DNA from: Roseovarius aestuarii
GTDB lineage: Bacteria > Pseudomonadota > Alphaproteobacteria > Rhodobacterales > Rhodobacteraceae
NCBI GenBank assembly: GCA_027214255.1
Contig: JAPWHL010000012.1
Location: 62,001 to 126,000 of the forward strand
Length of the DNA: 64,000 bases
Direction of reading: 5' to 3'
Positions 54,965-63,170 of this stretch are shown in pieces (position 1 is the first letter of the stretch; each line of letters begins with the position of its first letter). The notes under the pieces are model-generated. The model saw nothing but the letters and a program-made list of their open reading frames with translations. It had not been told where the DNA came from and searched no databases. The translations under genes and the position numbers were made by a program.

Positions 54965-55531
54965 ATGTTCTTCCTGCGTCCCATAAAATCTTGGCTGGAC
55001 AGCTTTCGCTCGGACGAGCGCGGCTCGGTCACAGTCGAAGCGGCAATCACCCTGCCCCTATTATTCTGGGCGATTGCAGCCAGTTACGAGTTCTTCGAGA
55101 TTCACCGCTATAACAGCGCTCGCGACAAGGCGACTTATACTATCGCCGATATGTTTTCGCGCGAATTGCAATCGGTGACACCGACATACATGAACAGCGC
55201 CAAAACCGTTTTTGACACAATCGCCAACGATAACGGCACCAACTCGGTGCGCGTGACGATCGTCAAATACGACTCGGATGAAGATGAATATTCCGTCAAA
55301 TGGAGCCAAGTGCGTGGATCCGCCGATCTCTCGCCGATGGAAACATCCGAAGTCAGCACAGCACACGACACGTTGCCCGCGATGGCGGACGGCGAAGAAT
55401 TGATCATCGTCGACAGCAGTTCGACATACCCGCCGGTGTTTGACGTCGGGTTCAACGACAATGTCGTCGTCACGACCCGCGTGATGACCAGCCCCCGCTT
55501 CGCGCCCCAGATCAACTGGAGTAACAGTTAA
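54965..55531 (+). CDS. TadE/TadF-like minor pilin
   Basis: Pseudopilin of 188 residues, third gene of the cluster. The leader MFFLRPIKSWLDSFRSDERG precedes SVTVEAAITLPLLFWAIAASYEFF, with Glu at +5 as TadE/TadF require. The soluble part has many Asp, Ser and Thr and no cysteines. The ATG at 54965 begins 1 base after the previous stop; the longer frame from 54920 overlaps the TadE-like gene without a pilin leader. A strong hairpin follows at 55571. Confidence 0.8.
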   Translation: MFFLRPIKSWLDSFRSDERGSVTVEAAITLPLLFWAIAASYEFFEIHRYNSARDKATYTIADMFSRELQSVTPTYMNSAKTVFDTIANDNGTNSVRVTIVKYDSDEDEYSVKWSQVRGSADLSPMETSEVSTAHDTLPAMADGEELIIVDSSSTYPPVFDVGFNDNVVVTTRVMTSPRFAPQINWSNS

Positions 55532-55570
55532 GCCGCGCGCCCTAACCAGACGATGACTTTATAGATTTTA

Positions 55571-55601
55571 CTGCGCCCCGGGCCCATCGTCCGGGGCGCA
55601 G
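55571..55601 (+). terminator. Terminator-like hairpin after the minor-pilin cluster
   Basis: CTGCGCCCCGG (55571-55581) and CCGGGGCGCAG (55591-55601) form a perfect 11-base stem with a 9-base loop. Only TTGCGTT follows, so T content is low, but the stem is very stable. The rest of the 318-base gap (to 55849) shows no gene or repeat. Confidence 0.65.
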
Positions 55602-55849
55602 TTGCGTTCAAACGCATTGCCTTCGTGAACAAGCACGTGAAAAATGCCCTGATATTGCAGGTCAAATCTCCACACCTCATCTAGCGCGTCACGGGACACA
55701 TAGATGTTTCAGGTATTCCCGTAACATGACATCGGCAAACGGGTTCCAAGCGGGCGATTGATATCAGGTATCAGCCAGCACCAGCCAACAGGCCGGGCCG
55801 ATGGAATGCGTGGCGAGCAAAGACAAAGCCGCCAGCAGGCTATTTTACG

Positions 55850-56326
55850 CTAGGCTTCACGCTCGGCGATCATCGCCGAAATCATTTCGGCCATTGCCTT
55901 GGTCTGTGGTGCCGCCGCCACGCCCCCAACGCCCAGACGACGCCCGGTGCGCCACCACATGCCCGGCTCCCATCGGCGCGGGCCCTTGTCCGACAGCCGC
56001 AAAAGGAAACCGTTTGAGGGTTTATATGCAAACACACCGCGATCCAGAGCTTGCATATCTTCAACCCGCGCCAGAACCTCACCATTGGAACAGCGCAACT
56101 CGTTGCGCGTCAACTCAAGCGCCAAACGTGTCGCCCGGCGCAGTTTCTCACCCAGCCACAAAACAACCAGCCCCAAGGCGATCAAAAACACCTGAAGCCC
56201 CAGTTCAGAAGGCGGACGAAATACCGCCAGATAGATCAGGATAACCCCCAGCGTCATCAACGTCGCAATACCAAAATACCGCCGCGGTCCTGACGCCCGC
56301 ACTGTCATCAACAGCTCGTCATTCAT
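55850..56326 (-). CDS. Two-helix membrane protein of unknown function
   Basis: Predicted inner-membrane protein of 158 residues. Two hydrophobic segments lie at about 20-36 (IATLMTLGVILIYLAVF) and 42-60 (GLQVFLIALGLVVLWLGE), followed by a cytoplasmic domain with a PH-like look (LELTRNELRCSNGEVLARVEDMQALDRGVFAYKPS) and a WEPGMWWRTGRRLGVGG turn. Similar proteins occur in Rhodobacterales; the function is unknown. ATG at 56326 leaves 186 bases to the next gene with nothing recognised. Confidence 0.68.
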   Translation of the reverse strand: MNDELLMTVRASGPRRYFGIATLMTLGVILIYLAVFRPPSELGLQVFLIALGLVVLWLGEKLRRATRLALELTRNELRCSNGEVLARVEDMQALDRGVFAYKPSNGFLLRLSDKGPRRWEPGMWWRTGRRLGVGGVAAAPQTKAMAEMISAMIAEREA

Positions 56327-56512
56327 AGCATGTCTCCCTGCCGGGCGGCATACCGTGATCCGCCCGATGATGCGAGGGCAAACCGCGCCCTTGCGCCCGC
56401 CGGGTCGGATTTAGCCTGCGCAACCGGCGCGCGCGCTCGACCCTTTGGGCGATACCCCCTGCTTTTTCTTGGTCCAAATACCCAAATTCCACAGGGGATA
56501 TCTGCGTGCCCG

Positions 56513-57463
56513 TTAAGTTCCGCGCGTCGGGCGCACCTCGGCGCCGCGTTCTTCTGGCTCATCATCTACCAACTCGGTCGGGAACCCCGGGGCGGTCACG
56601 CTCAGGCCGGTCGCCTCTTCCAACCGCTGAATGATCTGGTCAGATTGCGCACGCACGCCATAGCGTTTTTGCCCGTCGGTCATGATCTCGATCACCAGAG
56701 GCGACAGCTCCAGCGGGACCGACTTCGCATCGGCCAGCTTCTGAAACAGGCCAATGTCCTTTTGCACCAGATCCATCGTGAAATTCACATCCCGATTGCC
56801 AGATAGGATCAATTGGCTCTCTGTTTCATGCACAAAGGACGTCCCCGACGAAATCTTGATCGCCTCATAGGTGGTGGCCATATCCAGCCCGTTGGCTTTC
56901 ATGACGGTGAGGGCCTCGCACAGGGTCAACAGGTTGGCGGTGGCCAGATAGTTGGTCATCACCTTCAGCACGCTGGCGCTGCCCAGATCGCCGGTATGCA
57001 GCACCCGGCGCCCCATGATCGTCAACAGTGGCAGAATCAGATCGAAGGTTGGCCGATCGCAGCCCGCATAGATGCTGATGTTGCCCGTGTCCGCGCGGTG
57101 GCAGCCCCCCGACACCGGACAATCCACCGCGGCTGCACCGCGGGCAATCACGGCCTCGCCCAGCCGGCGGACCTCATCGGCGTCGGTCGTCGTCATTTCC
57201 ATCCAGATTTTACCCGGCCCCATCTCGGGCAGCATCATCTCGACCACAGCCGCGCTTGCCGCAACGCTTGGTAGGCAGGTGATGACCGCATCGCAGGCCC
57301 GCATCATCGCGGCCGGATCATTGCCCGCCTCGGCCCCTCGGGCAACAAAGTCAGCCACCAAATCGGGGTTTAGATCATGCACCTGTAAATCGACGCCATT
57401 GCGCAGCAGGCTGCCCGACAGCTTGCCCCCTACGTTTCCCAAACCAATAAATCCGACTTTCAT
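56513..57463 (-). CDS. NAD(P)-dependent oxidoreductase, 3-hydroxyisobutyrate dehydrogenase family
   Basis: Beta-hydroxyacid dehydrogenase of 316 residues. N-terminal dinucleotide-binding motif GFIGLGNVGGKLSGSLLRNG, the substrate motif DCPVSGGCHRADTG (about residue 115-128, normally DAPVSGG), the catalytic-lysine helix ASVLKVMTNYLATANLL, and a family-typical C-terminal half. The substrate may be 3-hydroxyisobutyrate, tartronate semialdehyde or a related acid; the Ala-to-Cys change in DAPVSGG (here DCPVSGG) is a point of difference. Divergent from the small lipoprotein gene. Confidence 0.87.
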   Translation of the reverse strand: MKVGFIGLGNVGGKLSGSLLRNGVDLQVHDLNPDLVADFVARGAEAGNDPAAMMRACDAVITCLPSVAASAAVVEMMLPEMGPGKIWMEMTTTDADEVRRLGEAVIARGAAAVDCPVSGGCHRADTGNISIYAGCDRPTFDLILPLLTIMGRRVLHTGDLGSASVLKVMTNYLATANLLTLCEALTVMKANGLDMATTYEAIKISSGTSFVHETESQLILSGNRDVNFTMDLVQKDIGLFQKLADAKSVPLELSPLVIEIMTDGQKRYGVRAQSDQIIQRLEEATGLSVTAPGFPTELVDDEPEERGAEVRPTRGT

Positions 57464-57713
57464 GGCGCTCTCCTAGATGTGGTCTTTGATGCGTGTATTC
57501 GTTGACTGTGTTCGAGGAACTGTGACCGGGGCCGATATCACGAGGCTTTCCCATATGCGACAGGCTTGTGCGCATTCGTCCCTTTCTCCGCGCGAAAGCA
57601 GCGCCCCCGTCTGCCCCATTCGCATCGCCCGCTCCATGCGCGGCTTGCCCCGCCCCCTTAAAGAATGGCATGAGGGGGAACAACACCGGACCAATCCCAG
57701 ATCGGAGCCGCCG

Positions 57714-58007
57714 ATGCGTGCGCAGCTTGCCATTGCCATTGCCATTTTGCCTTGGACCGTCTTCACGGCCTGCGCCCCATTTCCCCAACTGGACAACACG
57801 GTCAGCGACACCCTGCGCGACGCTCCCTACCCACAGTTGGTTCCTCTTGACGCGCTGGATACGCAAATGGCGCAGCCCCGTCTGACGGATCAGTCCATGA
57901 CCGCAATGGAGGCCCGCATCCAACGCCTGCGCACCCGCGCCTCAAGGCTGCGTGGCACGGTGATCGATTCCCCCACCCGCCAACGAATGTCGCGTGGCGT
58001 AAATTAG
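57714..58007 (+). CDS. Small putative lipoprotein
   Basis: Protein of 97 residues with no recognised family. The signal peptide MRAQLAIAIAILPWTVFTAC leads to a lipobox-like FTAC (the -3 residue Phe is unusual). The mature part is short, with a Gln/Arg-rich helix near the end (MEARIQRLRTRASRLRG). CGGAG stands 7 bases before the ATG at 57714; the in-frame extension upstream has no signal peptide. The 179 bases after it, before hom, show no gene. Confidence 0.62.
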   Translation: MRAQLAIAIAILPWTVFTACAPFPQLDNTVSDTLRDAPYPQLVPLDALDTQMAQPRLTDQSMTAMEARIQRLRTRASRLRGTVIDSPTRQRMSRGVN

Positions 58008-58186
58008 GTCGCCATTGGCCTGAAACTGGTGAACGCCCGCGCCACCGCCGCGTATTCTGTCACGGGCATTAGCATCATCACCGACGGCACACGTACCTCG
58101 GCATCCAGAGACGTTCGAAAACCCGCGTTGCACGCCCAGCGCTTTGCCTGTAAATCGCCCAAAACACTTAAATTGGAGACCACACC

Positions 58187-59473
58187 ATGACAGATCCCCT
58201 GCGCCTTGGCATCGCCGGATTGGGCACCGTTGGTGTTGGTGTGGTCCGCATCGTCCGCCAAAAGGCCGCTCTGCTGGCCGAACGGGCGGGACGCCCTGTG
58301 GTTATCACTGCCGTTTCTGCCCGCTCCAAGGACAAAGATCGCGGCGTCACCCTGTCGGATTACGCATGGGAGGACGATCCCGTTGCGCTGGCGCAGCGCG
58401 ATGATGTGGATGTCTTTGTTGAGGTAATGGGCGGCCATGACGGCCCTGCAAAGGACGCAACAGAGGCCGCTATCGCCGCTGGCAAAGACGTGGTGACCGC
58501 CAACAAGGCGCTGCTGGCGCATCACGGTCACGCGCTGGCGCTGGCCGCCGAGGCCGCAGGCCGCGTGATCCGTTTCGAGGCGGCCGTTGCGGGCGGCATC
58601 CCGGTGATCAAATCCCTGAGTGAAGGTCTGGCAGGCAATGAAATCACCCGTGTGATGGGCGTGATGAACGGCACCTGCAACTATATCCTGACCCGGATGC
58701 AATCCGAGGGTCTGGGCTATAATGCGCTGTTTGAAGAAGCGAACAAACTGGGCTTTCTGGAGGCTGACCCCAATCTGGACGTGGGCGGCATCGACGCGGG
58801 TCACAAGCTGTCCTTGCTGGCCGCGATCGCGTTCGGCACGCAGGTGGATTTCGATTCGGTCGAGCTGGAAGGGATCCAGAACATTACGATCGAGGACATC
58901 AACCACGCCGCCGACATGGGCTATCGCATCAAACTTCTGGGGGTGTGCCAGATGACCGGACGCGGTCTGGAGCAGCGCATGTCGCCTTGTTTGGTCCCCG
59001 ATTCCAGCCCACTGGGTCAGTTAGAGGGTGGGACCAACATGGTCGTTCTGGAAGGCGATCAGGTGGAACAGGTCGTGTTGCGTGGCCCCGGCGCAGGCAT
59101 GGGCCCGACAGCCAGTGCCGTCATGGGCGACGTCATGGATATTGCGCGCGGTTTCCGTCTGCCGGTCTTTGGCAAACCCGCTACGACGCTGACACGCGCC
59201 ACTCCCGCCCGCGCAGTCACGCCAGCGCCCTATTACCTGCGCCTGTCGCTGGAAGACAAACCGGGCGCGCTTGCCAAAGTTGCCACCGTTCTGGGCGAGG
59301 CCGGAATCTCCATTGATCGCATGCGCCAGTATGACCATGACGCAACCACCGCGCCGGTTTTGATTGTCACGCACAAGACCACCCGCGCCGATCTGGACGC
59401 CGCCTTGCAAGCCATTCCGCGTCTGGGGGTGGTCTCGGGCACGCCCGTCGCACTGAGAATCGAGCAGGTCTGA
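58187..59473 (+). CDS. hom: Homoserine dehydrogenase
   Basis: Reduces aspartate semialdehyde to homoserine, a branch point to threonine and methionine. Over 428 residues: N-terminal Rossmann motif GIAGLGTVGVGVV, then the substrate region (VVTANKALLAHHG, AAVAGGIPVIKSLSEG, GVMNGTCNYILT) and a C-terminal ACT domain (YYLRLSLEDKPGALAKVATVLGEAGISIDRMRQY) for feedback control by threonine. GGAG precedes the ATG. glpX follows after 159 bases on the same strand, the order hom-glpX-recJ seen in roseobacters. Confidence 0.96.
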   Translation: MTDPLRLGIAGLGTVGVGVVRIVRQKAALLAERAGRPVVITAVSARSKDKDRGVTLSDYAWEDDPVALAQRDDVDVFVEVMGGHDGPAKDATEAAIAAGKDVVTANKALLAHHGHALALAAEAAGRVIRFEAAVAGGIPVIKSLSEGLAGNEITRVMGVMNGTCNYILTRMQSEGLGYNALFEEANKLGFLEADPNLDVGGIDAGHKLSLLAAIAFGTQVDFDSVELEGIQNITIEDINHAADMGYRIKLLGVCQMTGRGLEQRMSPCLVPDSSPLGQLEGGTNMVVLEGDQVEQVVLRGPGAGMGPTASAVMGDVMDIARGFRLPVFGKPATTLTRATPARAVTPAPYYLRLSLEDKPGALAKVATVLGEAGISIDRMRQYDHDATTAPVLIVTHKTTRADLDAALQAIPRLGVVSGTPVALRIEQV

Positions 59474-59632
59474 GTGCCACGCCACCCCAAAGCGATACAG
59501 TCTGGTGTGCGCCTGCCCTTGTGCGAGCGCACGCCTGCCGATACAGATTGACCCGTTCGTTGCAGACGATGCACCCATATTTCACAGCCTGCGCCACAGG
59601 CGCGGCCCACGGCCCGACCAAAGGAATTTCCC

Positions 59633-60598
59633 ATGTCACCAATTGATGCCTTCAACGACCGAGTGCTGTCCTTGGGTCTGGCCCGCGTTTCCGAGGCTGC
59701 CGCACTGGCCTGTGCCGACCTCATCGGGCGCGGCGATGAAAAGGCAGCGGATCAAGCTGCCGTCAACGCAATGCGCGAACAATTGAATATGCTCGCGATC
59801 AAGGGCGTCGTCGTCATCGGCGAAGGCGAACGCGACGAAGCGCCGATGCTGTATATCGGCGAAGAAGTCGGCAACGGCGACGGACCCGGCGTGGATATTG
59901 CGCTGGACCCGTTGGAAGGCACCACCCTTACCGCCAAGGCGATGCCAAACGCGCTAACCGTCATCGCCATGGCCCCGCGCGGATCATTGTTGCATGCACC
60001 AGATGTCTACATGGACAAGCTGGCCATTGGGCCGGGCTTTCCCAAGGATGTCGTCAATCTGGGCATGTCCCCTCGCGAGCGGGTCGAAGCATTGGCCAAG
60101 GCCAAGGGTTGTAAACCCTCCGAGATCACGGTTTGCATTCTGGAACGCCCCCGCCACCAAGAGATGATCAACGATGTGCGCGCCACCGGCGCCGCCGTCT
60201 ATCTGATCCCCGATGGGGATGTTGCCGGAGTGATTCACTGCGCCGACGCTGCGACAACCGGCATCGACATGTATATGGGATCGGGCGGGGCCCCCGAGGG
60301 CGTTCTGGCCGCCTCGGCATTAAAATGCATGGGCGGGCAGATGTGGGGCCGCCTGACCTTTCGCAACGACGATGAAAGAGGCCGCGCCGCCAAGGCCGGT
60401 ATTACCGATCTGAACCGTATCTATAGCCGCGACGAAATGGTGACAGGCGACGTGATCTTTGCCGCCACGGGTGTCACGGACGGCTCACTGGCCCATGGCG
60501 TGCGCCGCCGCCCCGGCTATGTCGAGACTCAGACCGTGCTGATGCGCTCAAAAACCGGATCGGTACGTCGGATGAGCTATCGCGCACCGGTCGCGTGA
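59633..60598 (+). CDS. glpX: Fructose-1,6-bisphosphatase class II
   Basis: Dephosphorylates fructose-1,6-bisphosphate to fructose-6-phosphate (gluconeogenesis; in some relatives also sedoheptulose bisphosphate in the Calvin cycle). The 321-residue chain has the metal sites GEGERDEAPMLYIGE (about 62-76) and DIALDPLEGTTLTAKAMPNAL (about 88-108), plus MYMGSGGAPEGVLAASALKC, all class II landmarks. AAGGAA precedes the ATG. Upstream hom and downstream recJ are typical neighbours in Rhodobacterales. Confidence 0.94.
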   Translation: MSPIDAFNDRVLSLGLARVSEAAALACADLIGRGDEKAADQAAVNAMREQLNMLAIKGVVVIGEGERDEAPMLYIGEEVGNGDGPGVDIALDPLEGTTLTAKAMPNALTVIAMAPRGSLLHAPDVYMDKLAIGPGFPKDVVNLGMSPRERVEALAKAKGCKPSEITVCILERPRHQEMINDVRATGAAVYLIPDGDVAGVIHCADAATTGIDMYMGSGGAPEGVLAASALKCMGGQMWGRLTFRNDDERGRAAKAGITDLNRIYSRDEMVTGDVIFAATGVTDGSLAHGVRRRPGYVETQTVLMRSKTGSVRRMSYRAPVA

Positions 60599-60651
60599 TC
60601 TGTTGTGGGCGTGTCATAGATACGCCGCGCCAGATCGCCGATGCTGTGATG

Positions 60652-60673
60652 AGGTATTTTTAGAAAGATGAAA
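60652..60673 (+). repeat. Recurrent AGGTATTT-N4-AAAGATGAAA element before recJ
   Basis: This single copy matches 20 of 22 bases of the arms of the inverted repeat at 19086-19146. It lies in the 86-base glpX-recJ gap, and its last A's run into the recJ ribosome site AAAGGAGG (60671-60678). Confidence 0.75.
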
Positions 60674-60684
60674 GGAGGCGTTCC

Positions 60685-62433
60685 GTGACTGAGTTTCTGG
60701 GCGTCTCAAAATCATTGACCGGGCGGCGCTGGGTCGGGCCCGGTGCCTTGATTGAACGCGCCGCCGAAGCCATGGTTCAGGCCACAGCCCTCCCCGCTCC
60801 GGTCTGTCAGGTCTTGGCGCGCCGTGGTGTCCCGCCGCAGGAGGCCGAGGCCTATCTGGCACCGCAATTGCGCGACTTGCTGCCTGATCCGCGTAGCCTC
60901 AAAGATATGGAAGCCGCCGCCACGCGTTTCCTGAGCGCGGTATCCCGGCGTGAACGTATCGCAATTTTTGCCGATTATGACGTTGACGGAGGCACCAGTG
61001 CCGCCTTGCTCATCGACTGGCTTCGTCAGATGGGGTTGAAAGCCACGCTTTATGTCCCGGATCGCATTGATGAGGGCTATGGCCCCAATGACGAGGCGAT
61101 GGCGATGTTGGCCGCCGCCCATGACCTGATTGTCTGCGTTGATTGCGGTACGTTGAGCCACGGACCAATTGCCGCGGCCAAGGGGGCGGATGTAATTATC
61201 CTTGATCACCATTTGGGTGGTGAAAGCCTGCCCGACGCGTTGGCCATAGTGAACCCCAACCGACAGGACGAGTCCGGCGACCTAGCGCATCTCTGCGCCG
61301 CTGGCGTTGTGTTCTTGATGCTGGTCGAAGCCGGGCGGCAATTGCGCGCCGCGAGCCAGCAAGCTCCGGACCTGATTGCGATGCTGGATCTGGTGGCGCT
61401 GGCTACAGTGGCCGATGTCGCACCGTTGATCGGGGTGAACCGGGCCTTTGTGCGGCAGGGTCTACGCATCATGGGGCGGCGTGCACGCCCCGGTCTGGTG
61501 GCGCTGGCCGACGTGGCGCGTATGGATAGCGCACCCAGTGCCTATCACTTGGGTTTTCTGATGGGGCCTCGCGTCAACGCGGGCGGGCGCATCGGCCAGG
61601 CCGATCTGGGCGCGCGCCTGCTAAGCACGGATGACCCGAATGCCGCATTGGCCATGGCCGAGCGCCTGGATCAGTTAAATACCGAACGCCGCGAAATCGA
61701 GGCCAGCGTACAGGCCGCCGCCATGGCGCAGGCCGAGGAACGCGGGCTGGATGCGCCGCTGGTCTGGGCCGCCAGCGAGGGCTGGCACCCGGGTGTTGTC
61801 GGCATTGTCGCCAGCCGCCTAAAGGAGGCGTCGAACCGCCCTGCTATCGTCATCGGGTTTGACGGCGACATCGGCAAGGGCTCGGGCCGCTCAATTTCCG
61901 GTGTCGATCTGGGGGCCGCGATCCAACGGCTGGCCTCGGAAGGTTTGCTGCTGAAAGGCGGTGGACACAAGATGGCCGCAGGTCTGACCGTGGCGCGTGA
62001 TCAGTTAGAGCCGGCAATGGCCCGCCTGTCGCATCTGTTGGCTCGTCAGGGGGCCGGAACGGGCGGCGCTGCCGACCTGACGCTGGACGGGATGTTGATG
62101 CCTCAGGCGGCGACACCAGAGCTGATTGCCAAAATTGAGGCCGCAGGCCCCTTTGGGGCAGGCGCGCCCGCCCCGCGCTATGCATTTAGCGATGTACAGA
62201 TTCGGTTTGCCAAAAGAGTCGGCGAGCGACATTTAAAATTGCGCTTTGCCCAAACCGGCGGAACTGCGATGGATGCCATCTGTTTCGGCGCGTTCGACGG
62301 CCCACTTGGCCCCGCATTGGAGGCGCATGGCGGTGCATTATTCCATCTGGCCGGGCGATTAGAGCTAAATATCTGGCAAGGCCGCACCAGCGCGCAACTG
62401 CGTCTTGAGGACGCCGCGCCGGCGGTTGGATGA
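60685..62433 (+). CDS. recJ: Single-stranded-DNA exonuclease RecJ
   Basis: 5'-3' exonuclease of the DHH phosphoesterase family used in recombination and mismatch repair, 582 residues. Motif I is FADYDVDGGTSAALL (Asp97, Asp99, Asp101), then VDCGT, the DHH motif ILDHHLGGE (about 172-180), then GFLMGPRVNAGGRIG, and the DHHA1 RNA-binding-like part with SGRSISGVDLG and LLKGGGHKMAAGLTV. GTG at 60685 follows AGGAGG by 6 bases. tRNA-Glu lies 110 bases downstream. Confidence 0.94.
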   Translation: MTEFLGVSKSLTGRRWVGPGALIERAAEAMVQATALPAPVCQVLARRGVPPQEAEAYLAPQLRDLLPDPRSLKDMEAAATRFLSAVSRRERIAIFADYDVDGGTSAALLIDWLRQMGLKATLYVPDRIDEGYGPNDEAMAMLAAAHDLIVCVDCGTLSHGPIAAAKGADVIILDHHLGGESLPDALAIVNPNRQDESGDLAHLCAAGVVFLMLVEAGRQLRAASQQAPDLIAMLDLVALATVADVAPLIGVNRAFVRQGLRIMGRRARPGLVALADVARMDSAPSAYHLGFLMGPRVNAGGRIGQADLGARLLSTDDPNAALAMAERLDQLNTERREIEASVQAAAMAQAEERGLDAPLVWAASEGWHPGVVGIVASRLKEASNRPAIVIGFDGDIGKGSGRSISGVDLGAAIQRLASEGLLLKGGGHKMAAGLTVARDQLEPAMARLSHLLARQGAGTGGAADLTLDGMLMPQAATPELIAKIEAAGPFGAGAPAPRYAFSDVQIRFAKRVGERHLKLRFAQTGGTAMDAICFGAFDGPLGPALEAHGGALFHLAGRLELNIWQGRTSAQLRLEDAAPAVG

Positions 62434-62543
62434 CTGTCGCACCAGCGTCATGCAAATATTTCACGCAAACTTCCCAAATAGATGCATTTACCCCCTTGCG
62501 CACTTCGCCAGATTTGCCTAGGAACCGCCTCACGCCAAGGTAT

Positions 62544-62618
62544 GGCCCGTTCGTCTATCGGTTAGGACGTCAGGTTTTCAACCTGAAAAGAGGGGTTCGA
62601 CTCCCCTACGGGCTGCCA
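62544..62618 (+). tRNA. tRNA-Glu (anticodon TTC)
   Basis: A complete cloverleaf: acceptor GGCCCGT (62544-62550) pairs with ACGGGCT (62608-62614), the D arm has GGTTAGG, the anticodon stem TCAGG/CCTGA encloses the loop TTTTCAA with TTC at positions 34-36, and the T arm is GGGGTTCGACTCCCC. G is the discriminator, and CCA is encoded (62616-62618). Confidence 0.96.
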
Positions 62619-63170
62619 CCTTGGTTAATAAGATGTTGATCTAGAATCCTAACATCTGAGCGCGAAAATTCCATTTTAAAAAGACGCCAGCAGACAGACC
62701 GCCCTTTGCCCATCAACGCGCATGCGTCGGGCCAAGCCATTTGCAAGTACTGCATCTGGCCCAAGCTGAGATCGCGCTATTCGAAGGGCCAAAACCATGC
62801 CGCTGAAGCAGCCGACTGGCGCAAGGTCCGGCCCTGAGCAACGCAAGAAACACGACAAGCCCTAGCGGGGTTTAAGCAGCGGCAACGTTGAAGTCGTGGC
62901 ACTGATCATGGTGACTGATTGGCGCGGCTGCGCAAACCAGCCAGATCGATATCCCCCCGCACCACCGCGACCTGTCATAGCACCGCGATCAATTTGCTTC
63001 GGTACTATCATAGAACAACAGATGCGCGTTCCATCAGCCATCCTTTTGCGATGAGAACATGGTTCCCATCACCCTTTGTGTACGGCGAAGGCCGGGCCAA
63101 TTCACGATAACCCGGCCTATACCTTTAATCCCTGCGCCAGCCTGAATCACAGACCAGCGCAAGGGAACAC
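62619..63170. other. Gene-free stretch after tRNA-Glu
   Basis: This 552-base stretch shows no convincing open reading frame, no repeat of the tRNA 3' end and no integrase. Codon patterns look unlike the neighbouring genes. It ends with the hairpin at 63089-63118. It may hold a decayed gene or an unrecognised RNA, but nothing specific could be supported. Confidence 0.4.
63089..63118 (-). terminator. Hairpin after the dimethylarginase-like gene
   Basis: AGGCCGGG (63089-63096) pairs with CCCGGCCT (63111-63118) around 14 bases, 53 bases beyond the stop of the minus-strand gene. No strong T run follows, so it is only a candidate terminator. Confidence 0.5.

Noticed and set aside
58004..58906. Minus-strand open frame covering the start of hom
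   Set aside because: Antisense to the clear homoserine dehydrogenase; no domain or start signal supports it.
62676..62858. Short minus-strand frame after tRNA-Glu as a transposase remnant
   Set aside because: Sixty codons with no recognisable transposase motif and no flanking inverted repeats.
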